64,000 nt of DNA from Campylobacter gracilis. GTDB lineage: Bacteria; Campylobacterota; Campylobacteria; Campylobacterales; Campylobacteraceae. Under the pieces are notes generated by a model. The model worked only from the letters and a program-made list of their open reading frames with translations. It was not told the origin of the DNA and did not search any database. Made by a program: the position numbers and the translations under genes. Of the stretch, positions 36,312-44,602 are shown piece after piece. Where the stretch lies: assembly GCF_018374135.1 (NCBI RefSeq), contig NZ_JAHAFS010000010.1, positions 1-64,000 of the forward strand, in the 5' to 3' direction. The first letter of the stretch is position 1. Each line of letters begins with the position of its first letter.

Positions 36312-37841
36312 TTAGCCTAGTTCGGCAAATCGATCGCAGGCCGAGCGGCCGTCCACCAGCCGCGCTATCCGATCGCGTAGCGAGCTAGCGACCGCGATCT
36401 TTTCTCGGCGAGATTTTAGCAAATTTAGCGCCTCGTCAAAGCCCAGTCCCGCGTAAATCACCAGCCAAGCAAGCAACACCGACGCGCTCCTGCCGTAGCC
36501 CAGTGCGCAACACACCAGCACATTTTTACCGTTTATCTCGACGGCTCGTTCGTTTGAGTCCGTGAGAGTTTGCTCCTCGTCTTTGCTTGCCGAGCCGCGC
36601 GTTTGTAAATTTAGCCGCGAGTCCGCTTGCCTGTGAAATTTAAAATCTCGCCCGTGCGCGCAGCCCGCCTTGGCGCTAAAATTTGATCCTAGTTTCGCCG
36701 CTATTTGCGGTAAATTTTCGCCACCGCAAAGAGCCCTTTTTACGAGCCGCTCGAGTTCGTCCGCGCCGCGTTTTAGCTCGTCCGCGCAGGGCGTTATCAT
36801 ATCTAGCATAGGTAGGCTCGCGTAAATTTGCGCGCCGCCAGGTCGCTCAAACTCAGCCGCGCAGTCTAGCACCGCGTCAAATTTGCCCGCCTGCTTAACC
36901 GAGCCTAGATAGAGCCCTGGCAAAATCTCGTCTGAAAGCCGGCGACCGCGCAGCCAAAAAAGAGCATTTAAGCGTGCGACGCAAAGATACGGGAAAAGTA
37001 AAGCTTTAGCCGCGGCGGCGTGACGGCCTTGCTCGTTTTTAGCAAAAACTCCCGCGCCCAAAAACGCGTAACCGCAAGCAACCAGTGCAAAACTAAGGCT
37101 CGCCCAAGATAGCCACAGCATCCACGCGCCCCAAATTTTAGCTCCCAAAATCGCCGCAAAAAGCGTCAAAAACGCAAGCCCCAGATATAGCGCCGCCCAT
37201 TTGTAGCGCGCGGACTCCCTAGCTATAGCAAATCTAAGCGGCGCGCCCTCTAGCGGGCGAATCAGTAGCACCAAGCAGCCCGCGGCTAGCCCCGTAGGAA
37301 TGTCGATAAAATGGTGCTGATATGTGGTCAGCACGCTAAGGCCGATGAGCGCAAACCACGCGACAAGCGCCGCTTTAAGCCAAACCGCGTGCGCCTTGCG
37401 AAGGTAAAAAGCGCCCACGACGACGCAAAGTATGATGTGCAGCGACGGGGCTTGATTAAACGGGAGGTCAAAGGCGGCGAGGCTTGAGAACAAAAAGCCG
37501 CTAAAACCCGAAACTGCGGGCTTTCCCCACGACATCTGCAGAGGAAAAGCGATAAAAAACAGCGTCGCGATCATCTGCGCGACTAGCAGCTGCATAACGT
37601 AGCGTGCGAGCTCCCCGGCGTCACGGCAGAGGAAAAATCCAAGCGCGTAGAGTAAATTTAGCGACCAGTACGGCACGATGCTCCACGCCCAAAACGGCAC
37701 CGCACGCTCCCACGCGAAATAGATCTCCGGAACGTTTGCGCGAGCGCTCGCGAGGGCGTTCGTAGCGCCGTAGCTAGCGTAAAATATCGCCGCAACGACG
37801 ACTAGCGCAGCCAGCTGCGATAAAAACGGTTTTGTTTTCAT
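36312..37841 (-). CDS. ynbD: PAP2-like lipid phosphatase fused to dual-specificity phosphatase (YnbD type)
   Basis: 509 residues from the ATG at 37839-37841 (AAGG 5 bases upstream). The N-terminal half has several helices with a PAP2/inositol-phosphotransferase-like site: NQAPSLHI (129-136) and TTYQHHFIDIPTG (172-184). A second helical bundle follows, then a dual-specificity/tyrosine phosphatase domain starting ILPGLYLGSV with the CX5R loop CALGYGR (Cys445, Arg451). About 55 residues of low-complexity sequence interrupt this domain before the CX5R loop. The domain pairing matches E. coli YnbD. It probably dephosphorylates a lipid phosphate at the membrane; the target of the second domain is unknown. 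Confidence 0.85.
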   Translation of the reverse strand: MKTKPFLSQLAALVVVAAIFYASYGATNALASARANVPEIYFAWERAVPFWAWSIVPYWSLNLLYALGFFLCRDAGELARYVMQLLVAQMIATLFFIAFPLQMSWGKPAVSGFSGFLFSSLAAFDLPFNQAPSLHIILCVVVGAFYLRKAHAVWLKAALVAWFALIGLSVLTTYQHHFIDIPTGLAAGCLVLLIRPLEGAPLRFAIARESARYKWAALYLGLAFLTLFAAILGAKIWGAWMLWLSWASLSFALVACGYAFLGAGVFAKNEQGRHAAAAKALLFPYLCVARLNALFWLRGRRLSDEILPGLYLGSVKQAGKFDAVLDCAAEFERPGGAQIYASLPMLDMITPCADELKRGADELERLVKRALCGGENLPQIAAKLGSNFSAKAGCAHGRDFKFHRQADSRLNLQTRGSASKDEEQTLTDSNERAVEINGKNVLVCCALGYGRSASVLLAWLVIYAGLGFDEALNLLKSRREKIAVASSLRDRIARLVDGRSACDRFAELG

Positions 37842-38463
37842 TTTTGCCTTTTTTGCTAATTCTATCAAATTTTAGCGGATTTGCGCTTTTACGGATTTAT
37901 CGGTCCGAGATCGCTCGCTTGACGTAAAAGGCATAAAATTTACCTGCCGAGACCTGAATCTTTAAGGTGTCAAATTTGAATTAGTCAAATTTATCGTTAT
38001 GAATTAAACTTTTTGTGCAAGTCAATCTTTTTCGTTAAGGGGGAAGGAGCTTGAATTACGCTCTGCTTTGCAGTTGCGAAGCGTAGCTAAAGCAAAAGAG
38101 CCCCCTTTTGTATCCGCCTTTCTCTTTTTCTTGGGTGGCGGAAGGGGTTTCTGCTTACGAAGCGTCGCCCCTTCCGCCCCCAAACCCCCACCATACCCAC
38201 TGCACGTGAGATATTGCTGCACTGCGTGCAGATTTATCTGGCGCTAACGCGCTGCGTGTTCAAATTTACGCTTTCACGATGCGGGTCTCGGTCGGTAAAA
38301 TTTGCAAATTTGACCCCAAATTTGAGCGTAAAACGATAAGGCGCAGTATTTTTTCTTTAGACGAGGCGGAAACGACGGAGGCCAGAGAGCGGACTAGTCG
38401 TCCGTGACCGAAGCCGACCGAGTTTCTAACGAAGTATAAAGGAAAAAGACAAGCCGCAAAAGG
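37842..38463. other. Structured spacer with nested hairpins (possible RNA or dispersed repeat)
   Basis: Within about 600 bases between ynbC and ynbD, 38037-38250 is unusually ordered. GGCGGAAGGGG (38137-38147) pairs perfectly with 38168-38178, and inside that loop GCTT-ACG-AAGC forms a second stem. CTGC-TTT-GCAG lies at 38063-38073. CTGCACG (38199-38205) pairs with 38225-38231. GAAGCGT recurs at about 38077 and 38158. A 66-codon minus-strand frame covers it but looks non-protein. GC skew and run composition differ from neighbours. Confidence 0.5.
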
Positions 38464-40470
38464 CTAAATTTTAACGGCCAAACTCACGCTAAATATCCCA
38501 TCCCCATCTATCCACTCTTTTACTTTTTTAAATCCCGCATTTGCTACGAGCTGATCCATCTCAGCCTGGCTGCGGCGGCGCATGATCCACGCAGCGCCCT
38601 GCCTGTGGCTGGATAGAGCGCGCGCGATCATTTCAAGCTGCGGGTGCCACGGCTGATTGGTGTAGATGAGGTAGCCGCCGCTTCTTACGCTGCTTGAAAA
38701 GCCTTGTAGCGCGGTGCGCACGACCGAGTTATCCGGGAAGAGCTCAAAGAGCCCCGACACGACGCCAAGCGTATATGCGTCCTGCAGGCCCTCGTAGCTA
38801 GCGGCGTCAAAGGCGTTTACCTGCGCAAAGCTCGCGACGTCCTCTAGCCCGCGCTCCTTTATCATTTCGCTGCCGGCTTTTACGTTTATGTCGCTGTAGT
38901 CGCGCAGCGTTATGCGCTCAAATTTATGCCCCCGCGCGGCGTCTAGTATGTATCTGCCGTGTCCCGAGGCGATGTCGAGCAGTCGTAGCGGCTCGCCTCG
39001 CTCCTGTAGCTTTGCTACGGCTTGATCGATGGCTAGCTTGATATTTCGTTTGCGCTCTCTGATACCGCGCCAGCCGATGGCGTTTAGGTAAATTTCGTCG
39101 ATAAATTTAAAAAATTTATTCGCCCCTTGCGGCTCGTTTCGGTAAACGTAATCAAGCGTACTGCCGCTATCGTAGCCGGTATTTTCGCCGATCTTGAGCC
39201 CGCCGACCCACGGCGAAACCGCCTGCATAAATATCCGCTGAAATTTAAACCGCAAATTTTTCGGGCTAAATCTCGGTAGCGGCGTAGCTAGCCTATCGGC
39301 CTCCTCGCGGCTAAAGCCGTATTCGTCCGCATGCGTGCAGTCCACCTCGCTAAAAGGCGCTCTAAACCTCTCGCCGACGAACTCGCGCACGATCTCAAAC
39401 GCCCTCTCCCGCTCGCTCTCGCCCAGCGTATCGTGGTAAAATCCCTCTAAAACCTCGCGCCTTTTTACGCGTGCGCCAAGAGCGTTGTAAAACTCGTGCT
39501 GCGGTGCGTGCTCCACGACCCAGTCATCGCCCGAGATCAGCAGCAGCGTAGGCGTCGTGATAGCTGCAGCGTCAGAAACCACGCGCTGCGCCGCTTCGTA
39601 AAGCCCCAGCAGTATGCGCACCGAGATCGCGCGAGTGATGAGCACATCGGCGTCGTAGCTGGCCTGGCGATCCTTGTCGTGAGTGAGATAGTGAGCCTTG
39701 ACGTAGCTGTTTACGAAAAAATTTCCGCGGGCGCAGTAGAGCGCCTTTAGGCCCGCTCTAGCAAACGGCACGTAAAGCTTCACGCTAAACGCAGGACTAG
39801 CTAGCACCGCGCAGCGAACGCGCGGAGCGTAGTCGTGCAGCCACGCCGAGACCAGCACGGCGCCCACGCTCTGGGCTATCACGGCTAGATTTTGCGTCTC
39901 AAAGCCGAATCTCTGCTCGATATGTGCCACAAACTCGTCCACGTCGGCGATGAGGCGGCCGACACTCGGCGCGTCGCCCCGCTCGCCGTCGCTCCTGCCG
40001 TGTCCGCGCTGATCCCACGCAAAATAGCTCAAACTCTCGTCCGCTAGCTCGTCCGCTACGTGCGTCGTCCTACCCGAGTGCTCGTGCCCGCGGTGAAAAA
40101 TCGCTACGGCTTTGGCGTTTGGCGCGGCTTTAAATTTGAGATTTTGCTCGGCGTTTTCAGCCGGCTCTTTCTCGTTTAAATTTGAGTCCGAGTTTTCGCC
40201 GCCGTTTAGTAAATTTTGCTCGCCGGGTTTACCTTCGCCGCTTGAGCCTAGCTCCGCATTTTCATCCGCGCCGCTTGCTTGCTCGATAGTCAAATTTGAG
40301 ATTTCGTTTGTGGCCCCGGTGCTTAAATTTGACCCGTCAAATTTACCGACCTCGCTCAAATTTACTTCATTTGCGCCCGGGTTTTCGCACGCCACGTCGC
40401 TAGCCAGGCGGTATCTGTAAAATATCCTAGCCCCGTCACTCGTTATAAAGTAGCTCTCTTTAAACTCCAT
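38464..40470 (-). CDS. ynbC: Alpha/beta hydrolase fused to SAM methyltransferase (YnbC type)
   Basis: 668 residues. N-terminal alpha/beta hydrolase of monoacylglycerol-lipase type: IFHRGHEHSGR, YFAWDQRGHGRSDG, nucleophile Ser201 in AQSVG, acid in LLISGDDW and His in FYHDTLGE. C-terminal class I methyltransferase (about 400-668) with the SAM loop LLDIASGHGRYI and a PWHPQLEMIA active-site region. The same fusion defines E. coli YnbC. Between the first strand and the hydrolase core lies about 85 residues of Asn/Glu/Ser-rich insert encoded by AAATTT-rich DNA. Likely a cytoplasmic or membrane-surface lipid-modifying enzyme; substrate unknown. Confidence 0.85.
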   Translation of the reverse strand: MEFKESYFITSDGARIFYRYRLASDVACENPGANEVNLSEVGKFDGSNLSTGATNEISNLTIEQASGADENAELGSSGEGKPGEQNLLNGGENSDSNLNEKEPAENAEQNLKFKAAPNAKAVAIFHRGHEHSGRTTHVADELADESLSYFAWDQRGHGRSDGERGDAPSVGRLIADVDEFVAHIEQRFGFETQNLAVIAQSVGAVLVSAWLHDYAPRVRCAVLASPAFSVKLYVPFARAGLKALYCARGNFFVNSYVKAHYLTHDKDRQASYDADVLITRAISVRILLGLYEAAQRVVSDAAAITTPTLLLISGDDWVVEHAPQHEFYNALGARVKRREVLEGFYHDTLGESERERAFEIVREFVGERFRAPFSEVDCTHADEYGFSREEADRLATPLPRFSPKNLRFKFQRIFMQAVSPWVGGLKIGENTGYDSGSTLDYVYRNEPQGANKFFKFIDEIYLNAIGWRGIRERKRNIKLAIDQAVAKLQERGEPLRLLDIASGHGRYILDAARGHKFERITLRDYSDINVKAGSEMIKERGLEDVASFAQVNAFDAASYEGLQDAYTLGVVSGLFELFPDNSVVRTALQGFSSSVRSGGYLIYTNQPWHPQLEMIARALSSHRQGAAWIMRRRSQAEMDQLVANAGFKKVKEWIDGDGIFSVSLAVKI

Positions 40471-40508
40471 TTTTCGCCTTTCTCGCTTAAATTTATCGAT
40501 TTTTCTAC

Positions 40509-41063
40509 TTATTTTATCCTAAAATGCCCCGTTATCTCGTAATCCTTTAGAACGTCCTCTTCCTGCGCGCCAAGCCCGATGTTATGGATCACGAGCGGGG
40601 TTTTGTCGGCGGCAAATTTATCCGAAACTATACCGATATGCGGCCTGCCGTTATCCAGCCGCCACGTCACGATATCGCCTGCTTTAAACTCGCCCTTCGT
40701 CTCGTAATCCTTGCGTTTTAAATAGGTCGCGATGTTTGGCACGCGGCGATGATCGATATTTTTATCGGTCTTTTTCGCGCCCCAGTTTTTTGGATAGGCG
40801 CTAAAATTTGCGCTCATGTCCTCGTGGATGAGCCGCTGCAGATCGATATCCTGCCCGCGTAGCACCCTAACTACGACGTCGGTGCAAACGCCCTTCATCA
40901 TATCCACGTCGCCCATCGGATAGGCTAGCCTCTCGTACGAAGGATCGTAAAACAGCGTCCGTCCAACCTGCGCTCTAGCGTCTTACACGAGTTTTTCGGC
41001 CGAAAATGCAAATGCAAAATTTGCCGCGAGCGCTAAAAGTAAAATTTTGCTCCAAATTTTCAT
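40509..41063 (-). pseudogene. Secreted DUF1287 protein broken by an in-frame TAA
   Basis: From the ATG at 41061-41063 a clean signal peptide reads KIWSKILLLALAANFAFA, then TAA at 40983-40985 (codon 27). The same frame continues without further stops (DARAQVGRTLFYDPSYERL) into a DUF1287 domain ending at 40509. That domain shows CTDVVVRVLRG, an NWGAKKTDKNIDHRRVPN segment, FKAGDIVTWRLDNGRPHIGIVSD and VIHNIGLGAQEED; the Cys/His pattern resembles NlpC/P60-type hydrolases. A later ATG at 40914-40916 could give a 135-residue protein, but unexported. E. coli YijF is a family member, as I recall. Confidence 0.75.
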
Positions 41064-41070
41064 CAAAACC

Positions 41071-42000
41071 TCACGCGTAAAAATATCTAACTATGTGAAA
41101 AAATATCGGCGCCGCAAAGCACAGCGAGTCCATACGGTCAAGCATCCCGCCGTGCCCGCTGATCATATAACCCCAGTCCTTGACGCCTAGATCGCGCTTG
41201 ATCGCAGACATAACGAGACCTCCTAAAAAGCCCATCATACAAACGGCAAGCCCGATGAAAAACGCCCCCACCGCGCCAAAGGGCGTGAGATGATGCAGGC
41301 ACGCAGCCAGCGCGCTAGCGCTAAGAACCCCTCCCGCAAAGCCGACCACGGTCTTAGACGGACTGATGCTAGGCGCGATCTTGCGCTTGCCAAAAAGCTT
41401 GCCCCAGACGTACTGCAGCACGTCGCTAGACTGCACGACTATGATCAAAAATAGCATCAGCTCCATGCTGTTGCCGCGCTCAAGATCTAGCAAAAGAAGT
41501 GCCGGGATATGCGAGATACAAAACACGCAGATCATCAGCGCCCACTGGATCTTCGTCGAGCGCTCTAAAAAATATGCCGCATCGCCGCAAATAGCCGCTA
41601 AAATCGGCAAAAACAAAAATCCGTAAACCGGGATAAATATCATCGCCATCGCGTACCAATCGGCATAGATAAATATATACTGCACGGGCAAAATCACGTA
41701 AAAACACGCCACGAGCGCGATGTGATCGCCCCTGCGGATGTAGATGAGCGACAAAAACTCGCGCAATGCGGCAAAAGATACGAGCAAAAACAAAAATATC
41801 ACGGCGTTTTTGCCCATGTATGTAAACGCGAAAATGACCAAAATCATCGCCCACCAGGCGTTTATGCGCGAGGTCAAATTTGCAATGGTTTTGTTCTCGG
41901 CGCCAAATTTCGCCTTTAGCATAAATGCAACGGCGCTAGAGACGACTAGCACCGCGATGAGTCCTAAAAATAGATTTAATATATGATTTTGCGGGTTCAT
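41071..42000 (-). CDS. ynbB: Phosphatidate cytidylyltransferase-like protein (YnbB type)
   Basis: 309 residues, about eight helices. The CdsA signature runs 265-291: SAIKRDLGVKDWGY, then GHGGMLDRMD, with Ser where CdsA usually has Pro before GHGG. SPSKTVVGFAGG upstream is also conserved. Expected reaction: CTP + phosphatidate (or a related lipid phosphate) to a CDP-lipid in the inner membrane. Position between YnbA- and YnbC-like genes, not beside dxr/frr, marks it as the accessory YnbB rather than the housekeeping CdsA. It lies 7 bases upstream of the DUF1287 frame. Confidence 0.85.
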   Translation of the reverse strand: MNPQNHILNLFLGLIAVLVVSSAVAFMLKAKFGAENKTIANLTSRINAWWAMILVIFAFTYMGKNAVIFLFLLVSFAALREFLSLIYIRRGDHIALVACFYVILPVQYIFIYADWYAMAMIFIPVYGFLFLPILAAICGDAAYFLERSTKIQWALMICVFCISHIPALLLLDLERGNSMELMLFLIIVVQSSDVLQYVWGKLFGKRKIAPSISPSKTVVGFAGGVLSASALAACLHHLTPFGAVGAFFIGLAVCMMGFLGGLVMSAIKRDLGVKDWGYMISGHGGMLDRMDSLCFAAPIFFHIVRYFYA

Positions 42001-42359
42001 TTTAGTGCCTTTTGGTTAAATTTGAAGCTAAATTTGACATCTGTTTTGAAGCGCTCCGAGCGAGCCGAATTTACGCGCGTTTGGTTTGCCTTGCAGGTAG
42101 TTTGCTTGATTAAATTTGTTAGCGAAAAAAGCTCGCGCTTTGGGCTCGCGCTTGAGTCAAATTTGATTTGCGGCGAGGTGAGCGTTTTGGCCCGGGCTTT
42201 GTTTTTAAATTTGACGCTTTTAGCCGCCGTTTTAGAAGGCTTGCCGTCAAATTTGCCGTAAAAATCGTTCGCAAATTTACCCGTCTTGTGCGGCAAATTT
42301 ACAGGGCTCAAATTTACAGCTCTGGCCAAAGTCGCCTCGCTAGGCTTTCGTTCTATCAT
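41997..42359 (-). CDS. Uncertain basic 120-residue frame
   Basis: An open frame exactly bridging plsC and ynbB: its start overlaps the plsC end by 20 bases and its stop overlaps the ynbB start as ATGA. The product is very Lys/Ser/Phe/Asn-rich and basic, without domains or membrane helix. The DNA carries many AAATTT words at 20-40-base intervals, so the frame may be an accident of composition. The ATGA junction argues mildly for translation. Confidence 0.3.
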   Translation of the reverse strand: MIERKPSEATLARAVNLSPVNLPHKTGKFANDFYGKFDGKPSKTAAKSVKFKNKARAKTLTSPQIKFDSSASPKRELFSLTNLIKQTTCKANQTRVNSARSERFKTDVKFSFKFNQKALK

Positions 42360-42978
42360 TTTGCATATCGCTCATAGCTAGCAGCGCGTCCTGCGCCTTT
42401 TGTAAAAACTCGCCCTTGCCCTCGCCGCCGTAGGTTATCTCCTCGCCCACTATCAGCTCGCAAAGCAGCGGGATGGGTATCATAAAGCCCTTGGGCAGGA
42501 CGTTGCGCGCATTTTTGATCCATACGGGCACGAGCGGGATGTCAGGACACTGCTGCGCCAGGCGAAATATCCCGCTTTTAAACGGCTGTAGCGCGAGATC
42601 GTCGTCCATCTTGCGCGTGCCTTCCGGAAAGATGATGAGAGAGTGTGCCTGCAGCGCTTCGCTCATTTGCGTTAGCGCCTCTAACGGATCTTTATGACGG
42701 CTGATTAGCACCATATTAAATACGTTTTTAGCAAGAAATCTGCGCACTCGCCCGCTCTCCCAGTACTCCGCCGCCGCGACGGGGCGCACGCGCTTTCTCA
42801 CGCGGTAAGGCAGCGAGACGAAAATCAGCAAAAAATCGCCGTGGCTAGCGTGGTTTGCGTAGTAAATTTTAGTGCCGTCGCCGATGTTTAAAAGCTCCTG
42901 CGGCGGCCGTACGCCCGTGATAAATATCGTGATGCGGCAAAGGATAAAATCAAGCGCTGCGGCTAAAAAATTTTTCAT
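42340..42978 (-). CDS. plsC: PlsC-family 1-acylglycerol-3-phosphate acyltransferase
   Basis: 212 residues. The acyltransferase H-x4-D motif is His43-Asp48 in NHASHGD, and the phosphate-binding motif FPEGTR is at 117-122. An N-terminal hydrophobic segment anchors it. It esterifies lysophosphatidate or a related lysolipid. Here it is inserted between YnbA- and YnbB-like genes, which suggests it supplies a dedicated lipid substrate rather than bulk phospholipid synthesis (inference). Confidence 0.88.
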   Translation of the reverse strand: MKNFLAAALDFILCRITIFITGVRPPQELLNIGDGTKIYYANHASHGDFLLIFVSLPYRVRKRVRPVAAAEYWESGRVRRFLAKNVFNMVLISRHKDPLEALTQMSEALQAHSLIIFPEGTRKMDDDLALQPFKSGIFRLAQQCPDIPLVPVWIKNARNVLPKGFMIPIPLLCELIVGEEITYGGEGKGEFLQKAQDALLAMSDMQNDRTKA

Positions 42979-43439
42979 CTTGTATCCTTTTTACTCTTTT
43001 GTTTTTTAAATTCATTTTTTGTGACGCCCTCAATTTTACGATTGCATGCGGCAAATGAGCTTCTTACCCGCCTCGCCGAAAACGAGCTAGACATAAATTT
43101 GAGGCGATTAAAGCCGATACGGTTTTAAGTAATGCCTGCAATTTGTCGCTTTTGCTACTTGCCTTTGATTTCGCCGACTTTGATAAAACGCTCGGAATTA
43201 ACCAAGCACGTTTTGCGCGCCGAGCGTCTTTAAAACATTTAAATTAAGCGGACAAATTCGTCGTGATATTTTATCCTCGCCTCAAAAAATCTCGTAAATT
43301 TAAACAAGATCAAATTTATAACGATTGCGTGCCCGCGTCGAGGCGAGCCTGAAACTTTTGCAATTATATCAAATTTAGACAAATTTACCTTGCGTTGGTT
43401 TTGGAGATAGCTATTAAATTTATCCTCGTCCGAGGTGCC
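42979..43439. other. Spacer inside the lipid island
   Basis: 460 bases between plsC and ynbA with no supported frame. Several CAAATTT/AAATTTG words. It may hold a second promoter for plsC onward. Confidence 0.35.
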
Positions 43440-44042
43440 CTATTCCCCGCTTTTTAGTCCCATTCTCACGCGGTTTGCACAAGTAAGCGCAAGTAAAAAT
43501 ATCGCGGCGTAAAGCACCCAACTAAACCACTCTGGCAGTCGCCCAAATAGCGCATATATCGTACCGATAAGCCCGAATATAAACGCGCGGTCGCTCTTGC
43601 CCATAGGTCCGTCGTAGCGTCTGCCCCGTCCGTGAATCTGACCTAGAACGCCTAAAAATTCGCTCATAAAAGCTAGAAAAATAACGAGCGCGATAACACC
43701 CCAGTCAAACGGCGCTACGAAGGCAAACGGCAGATACAGCGCGGCGTCCGAGATGACGTCCGTGGCTTCGTTCAGGTAGCCGCCCAGCGGGCTTTTTTGA
43801 TTAAACTCGCGAGCCAGCATGCCGTCGATGGCATTTAGCGCCATACGCAAAAACATCCAAACGGGCAGCAGAAAGAATAGCGTCGAAATTTCGGCGAATT
43901 TTATCAGAAGTCCGCCCAGCAGAACGGAAATGACGCAGGCTGTGATCGTGACTTGATTTGCGCTGATGCCCGCGCCGTAAAGACCTCTTACTAACGGACG
44001 AAGTAAATTTTGAAATTTGGGCTTTAAGTCGTAAATTGTCAT
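43440..44042 (-). CDS. ynbA: CDP-alcohol phosphatidyltransferase-like protein (YnbA type)
   Basis: 200 residues, about six helices. The CDP-alcohol signature D-x2-DG-x2-AR-x8-G-x3-D-x3-D appears as NAIDGMLAR (70-78), Gly87, Asn91 and Asp95, so the first and third aspartates are Asn (70 and 91), with an extra Asp99. I recall the same two substitutions in E. coli YnbA, which supports the subfamily but raises doubt about classical two-metal chemistry. It heads the island; GGAG precedes the ATG. Acceptor alcohol unknown. Confidence 0.85.
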   Translation of the reverse strand: MTIYDLKPKFQNLLRPLVRGLYGAGISANQVTITACVISVLLGGLLIKFAEISTLFFLLPVWMFLRMALNAIDGMLAREFNQKSPLGGYLNEATDVISDAALYLPFAFVAPFDWGVIALVIFLAFMSEFLGVLGQIHGRGRRYDGPMGKSDRAFIFGLIGTIYALFGRLPEWFSWVLYAAIFLLALTCANRVRMGLKSGE

Positions 44043-44602
44043 TGAGGACTCCGAAAATTTGATTTTCGTATTGTCGCTTAAAAATGCTTGGAGGCAGATT
44101 AAATGTGTAGCCGGCTTTTGTATGAGCTTTTTAATCGTCGATTTTTAAAAGCATTAGGATAGGAAATAAACTATGAAAATATGAGTAAATTATCTCTTAT
44201 ATCATTGCCGTGATCGGCACTCAATTTTTTGGTGCGGGCTCGCGGCGACAAAAGTAGCGTTTGCGGCACGATGATAGGCAGCGTGGTAATCTCCATTATG
44301 GAAAGCGTACGGCGCTCATCGTCATATCCGCATCCATCTTCGCTCAATTCGGTACGGAGAAGTGCTCAATCCCTCTATGCGGGCCGCAAAAATTTATAAA
44401 TCGTATGGGATTTCATCGCGATAGATTTCAAACTTCGCTCTCCGCCGCAAATGCAATAAACCCTGCGGCAAAGCCCATAAGACCTTGTCGCGAAAATTCT
44501 AAATTATAGCGGCGCCGAGCCGGGAAGAGTACTTTTAAATTTTAAAATTTCGCGGCGGCGCAAAGCCTCCGTATTTGCGGATTTAAGGTCAAATTTTAAA
44601 AT
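44043..44602. other. Spacer, possibly decayed sequence
   Basis: About 560 bases. A plus-strand frame near 44261-44509 has a membrane-helix-like stretch (TALIVISASIFAQFG) but no supporting start or family, so I treat it as remnant or chance. GCCG-TGAT-CGGC followed by a T-run (44207-44230) is terminator-like on the plus strand. Confidence 0.35.

Noticed and set aside
38022..38222. 66-codon minus-strand frame in the ynbC-ynbD spacer
   Set aside because: Composition is Lys/Pro/Ser-rich without domain, and the DNA is dominated by hairpins; better explained as structured non-coding sequence.
42340..42978. PlsC-like gene as the housekeeping acyltransferase
   Set aside because: Context between YnbA- and YnbB-like genes points to a dedicated role, though I cannot exclude that it is the only PlsC of the genome.
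44261..44509. Plus-strand frame with a membrane-helix-like stretch
   Set aside because: No family match, no ribosome-binding site, AAATTT-rich tail; could be remnant but not supported as a gene.
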